Source: Candidatus Thorarchaeota archaeon
Lineage (GTDB): Archaea > Asgardarchaeota > Thorarchaeia > Thorarchaeales > Thorarchaeaceae
Length of the DNA stretch: 7,815 nucleotides
Reading direction: 5' to 3'
Assembly: GCA_016840245.1 (NCBI GenBank)
Contig: JAEOST010000798.1
Span: 1 to 7,815, forward strand
The translations under genes and the position numbers were made by a program. Below are positions 6,590 through 7,815 of the stretch, piece by piece. The number at the start of each line of letters is the position of its first letter. Within the stretch, counting starts at the first letter, position 1. The notes under the pieces are model-generated. The model was not told where the DNA came from. It saw only the letters and a program-made list of their open reading frames with translations, and made no database searches.

Positions 6590-7417
6590 ATGCCTATTGA
6601 TGTTTCAAAGGTCAGATACATCTCTCTTATCCGTATGGAAGGTGGGGAATCGGTCCTCAACATTCCTTATGCTGAGATGACAGTGGATCCTGATCTCATC
6701 GCTGGTTTTGTTACTGCTGTCATCATCTTCGCTAAGACTCCGATTCGGACAATCCGGAAGGCAGCCTATGACATTCTGATTGAAGTTGGTGAGACCGTTC
6801 TCGTACTCTTGGTTGTGGACCCGGTTCCTGACGAAGCACCGTATAGGGCTAAACTCCAGCGTATTTTGGCTGATGTTGAAGCTACTCACGGAAGGAAGCT
6901 ACGTGACTTCGAGGGCGATGTTAGGATATTCAGAGACTTTGCACTGAACATCATCAAGGACTTTCCCTTCTTTGAGGTTGATTTCGATCTTGTCCCAATT
7001 CGAAAAGCCAATGGAGCGAGGATCGGTTTCCGTGTGGGAGATGTTGATAAGAAACTCGAACAAGTTGAAGCATTCATAAACGGGAAACGAACAGTAGCGG
7101 AGATTTTAGACCTTATTGGTCTGCCAGAAGAGGAAGCCCTTGCAGCAGTATCCACACTGGCCAAATACAAATGGATTGGGTTCAAGCGTAGACTGGCTGA
7201 TAACGATGTGTTGACTCGCGTGGATTGTGAAGCTGTCCATATTGACAGACTGAAGGCCCAATATGGAGCTCCCGTGGAAGACTTGGTTGCGAGCTTTGAT
7301 GGTGCCAAGTCCATCAATGAGATCTTTGATAAGCTTCCTTACGATCGCAACGCGCTTTGGTTTCTGATTAACAAGCTAGTTGAGTATGGATGTCTTAGCG
7401 CTGCGAAGTCGAGCTAG
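6590..7417 (+). CDS. Longin-like domain protein with tandem winged-helix repeats (paralogue B)
   Basis: This 275-residue protein is a tandem paralogue of the gene before it. Over the first ~116 residues the two align without gaps, and I count about 55 identities, including KVRY, the IPY-x-EM and VDPDL motifs, the GD-x-R-x-F-R-x-FAL segment and the IDxV/VDPV strand end. The N-terminal longin-like domain covers about residues 7-127. Two winged-helix-like units follow at 152-210 (NGKRTVAEILDLIGLPEE...) and 222-270 (DGAKSINEIFDKLPYD...). The second is the more diverged, with RT replaced by KS. No membrane segment or signal peptide is present, so it is cytoplasmic or peripherally bound. The start is supported by AGGAGGAT. 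The TAG stop shares CTAG with the stop of the convergent NifB-like gene. The function is unknown; retention of two diverged copies suggests a heterodimer or different partners. Confidence 0.82.
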   Translation: MPIDVSKVRYISLIRMEGGESVLNIPYAEMTVDPDLIAGFVTAVIIFAKTPIRTIRKAAYDILIEVGETVLVLLVVDPVPDEAPYRAKLQRILADVEATHGRKLRDFEGDVRIFRDFALNIIKDFPFFEVDFDLVPIRKANGARIGFRVGDVDKKLEQVEAFINGKRTVAEILDLIGLPEEEALAAVSTLAKYKWIGFKRRLADNDVLTRVDCEAVHIDRLKAQYGAPVEDLVASFDGAKSINEIFDKLPYDRNALWFLINKLVEYGCLSAAKSS

Positions 7418-7815
7418 AGAATAGTGTCCATGCCTGGAATCCCCACAACATCACTCCTGCACTGCTTGCAATGATGGAATTGTCGGATGTATTGAGCTGC
7501 GATTGTGCGGGCATTTTCTATCACCGATTTCACTGGCTTCTGCAACTTCCGCATATTTGCATTCGGTATCAGCGGTACGATGTTCTGAAGTGCTGCTCCA
7601 TTATCAGCCAGGTGTTTCGCTATCTCAGCAATCTCTGTATCATTTATCCCTGGCATTAGGATTGTGTTTGCCTTGACATGGATGCCTATTCTTCCAGCAT
7701 CAATGATTCCTCTAAGTTGCCTCCCGACAACTTCCCTGCCCATCTCGACGCCGGAAAGCATCTTTCCATCTATTATCGCCCATTCATAGATATGAGCTGC
7801 AGTTGATGGATTGAC
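7414..7815 (-). CDS. nifB: NifB-like radical SAM protein, C-terminal part (5' end outside window)
   Basis: The frame is open to the right edge, so 133 residues of the C-terminal part are seen and the SAM-cluster motif is out of view. The visible part follows NifB closely: an IYEW-x-DGK segment, a helix with GREVVGRQLRGI, the barrel strand VKANTILMPGINDTE, NIVPLIP, and the C-terminal HHCKQCRSDVVG with the CxxC that binds part of the Fe-S clusters in NifB. NifB fuses Fe-S clusters and inserts a carbide to make the NifB-co precursor of nitrogenase cofactor. The protein ends a few residues after the CxxC motif, so there is no fused NifX-like domain, as in many archaeal forms. No nif structural gene is present in the window. 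The family call is good. Whether it makes NifB-co here or serves another metal-cofactor path is not known. Confidence 0.78.
   Translation of the reverse strand, partial: VNPSTAAHIYEWAIIDGKMLSGVEMGREVVGRQLRGIIDAGRIGIHVKANTILMPGINDTEIAEIAKHLADNGAALQNIVPLIPNANMRKLQKPVKSVIENARTIAAQYIRQFHHCKQCRSDVVGIPGMDTIL

Noticed and set aside
6605..7317. Two minus-strand ORFs (94 and 143 codons) opposite paralogue B
   Set aside because: They have low-complexity, Ser- and Thr-rich composition typical of antisense frames and are fully covered by a gene with a strong Shine-Dalgarno.

Overview
The window looks like chromosomal DNA from an archaeon, most likely of the Asgard group (Thorarchaeia-like), with a moderate GC content. 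The archaeal call rests on the gene families (an AmmeMemoRadiSam radical SAM enzyme, a DUF2797 protein, a NifB-like radical SAM protein), on purine-rich Shine-Dalgarno sites mixed with apparently leaderless starts, and on short AT-rich TATA-like boxes. The Asgard call is an inference from two longin-like proteins and was not tested by a search. I see no rRNA, tRNA, CRISPR array, insertion sequence or phage gene.

Layout from left to right: (1) the 3' part of a PD-(D/E)XK nuclease-like gene (+), entering from the left edge; (2) a transglutaminase-like cysteine protease or peptidase homologue (-), whose stop codon overlaps that of gene 1; (3) a divergent promoter region, then a 484-residue coiled-coil protein ending in a winged helix (+); (4) an unrecognised all-helical 150-residue protein (-), ending 5 bases from gene 3; (5) a second divergent promoter region, then a tightly coupled pair (+): an AmrS-type radical SAM enzyme and a DUF2797 cysteine-cluster protein; (6) two tandem paralogues (+), each with an N-terminal longin/roadblock-like alpha/beta domain followed by what reads as two winged-helix repeats; (7) the C-terminal part of a NifB-like radical SAM protein (-), running off the right edge, with its stop codon overlapping that of the second paralogue.

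The genes do not form one obvious pathway. The most interesting part is the tandem longin plus double winged-helix pair at 5631-7417. This architecture recalls small-GTPase and trafficking-type longin domains joined to tandem winged helices of the kind that build ESCRT-II subunits, although a simple transcription or signalling role is equally open. The second point of interest is the coupling of amrS with DUF2797 in the absence, within this window, of the usual AMMECR1 and Memo partners. All three convergent gene pairs abut or overlap at their stop codons, so there is no space for dedicated terminators between them.
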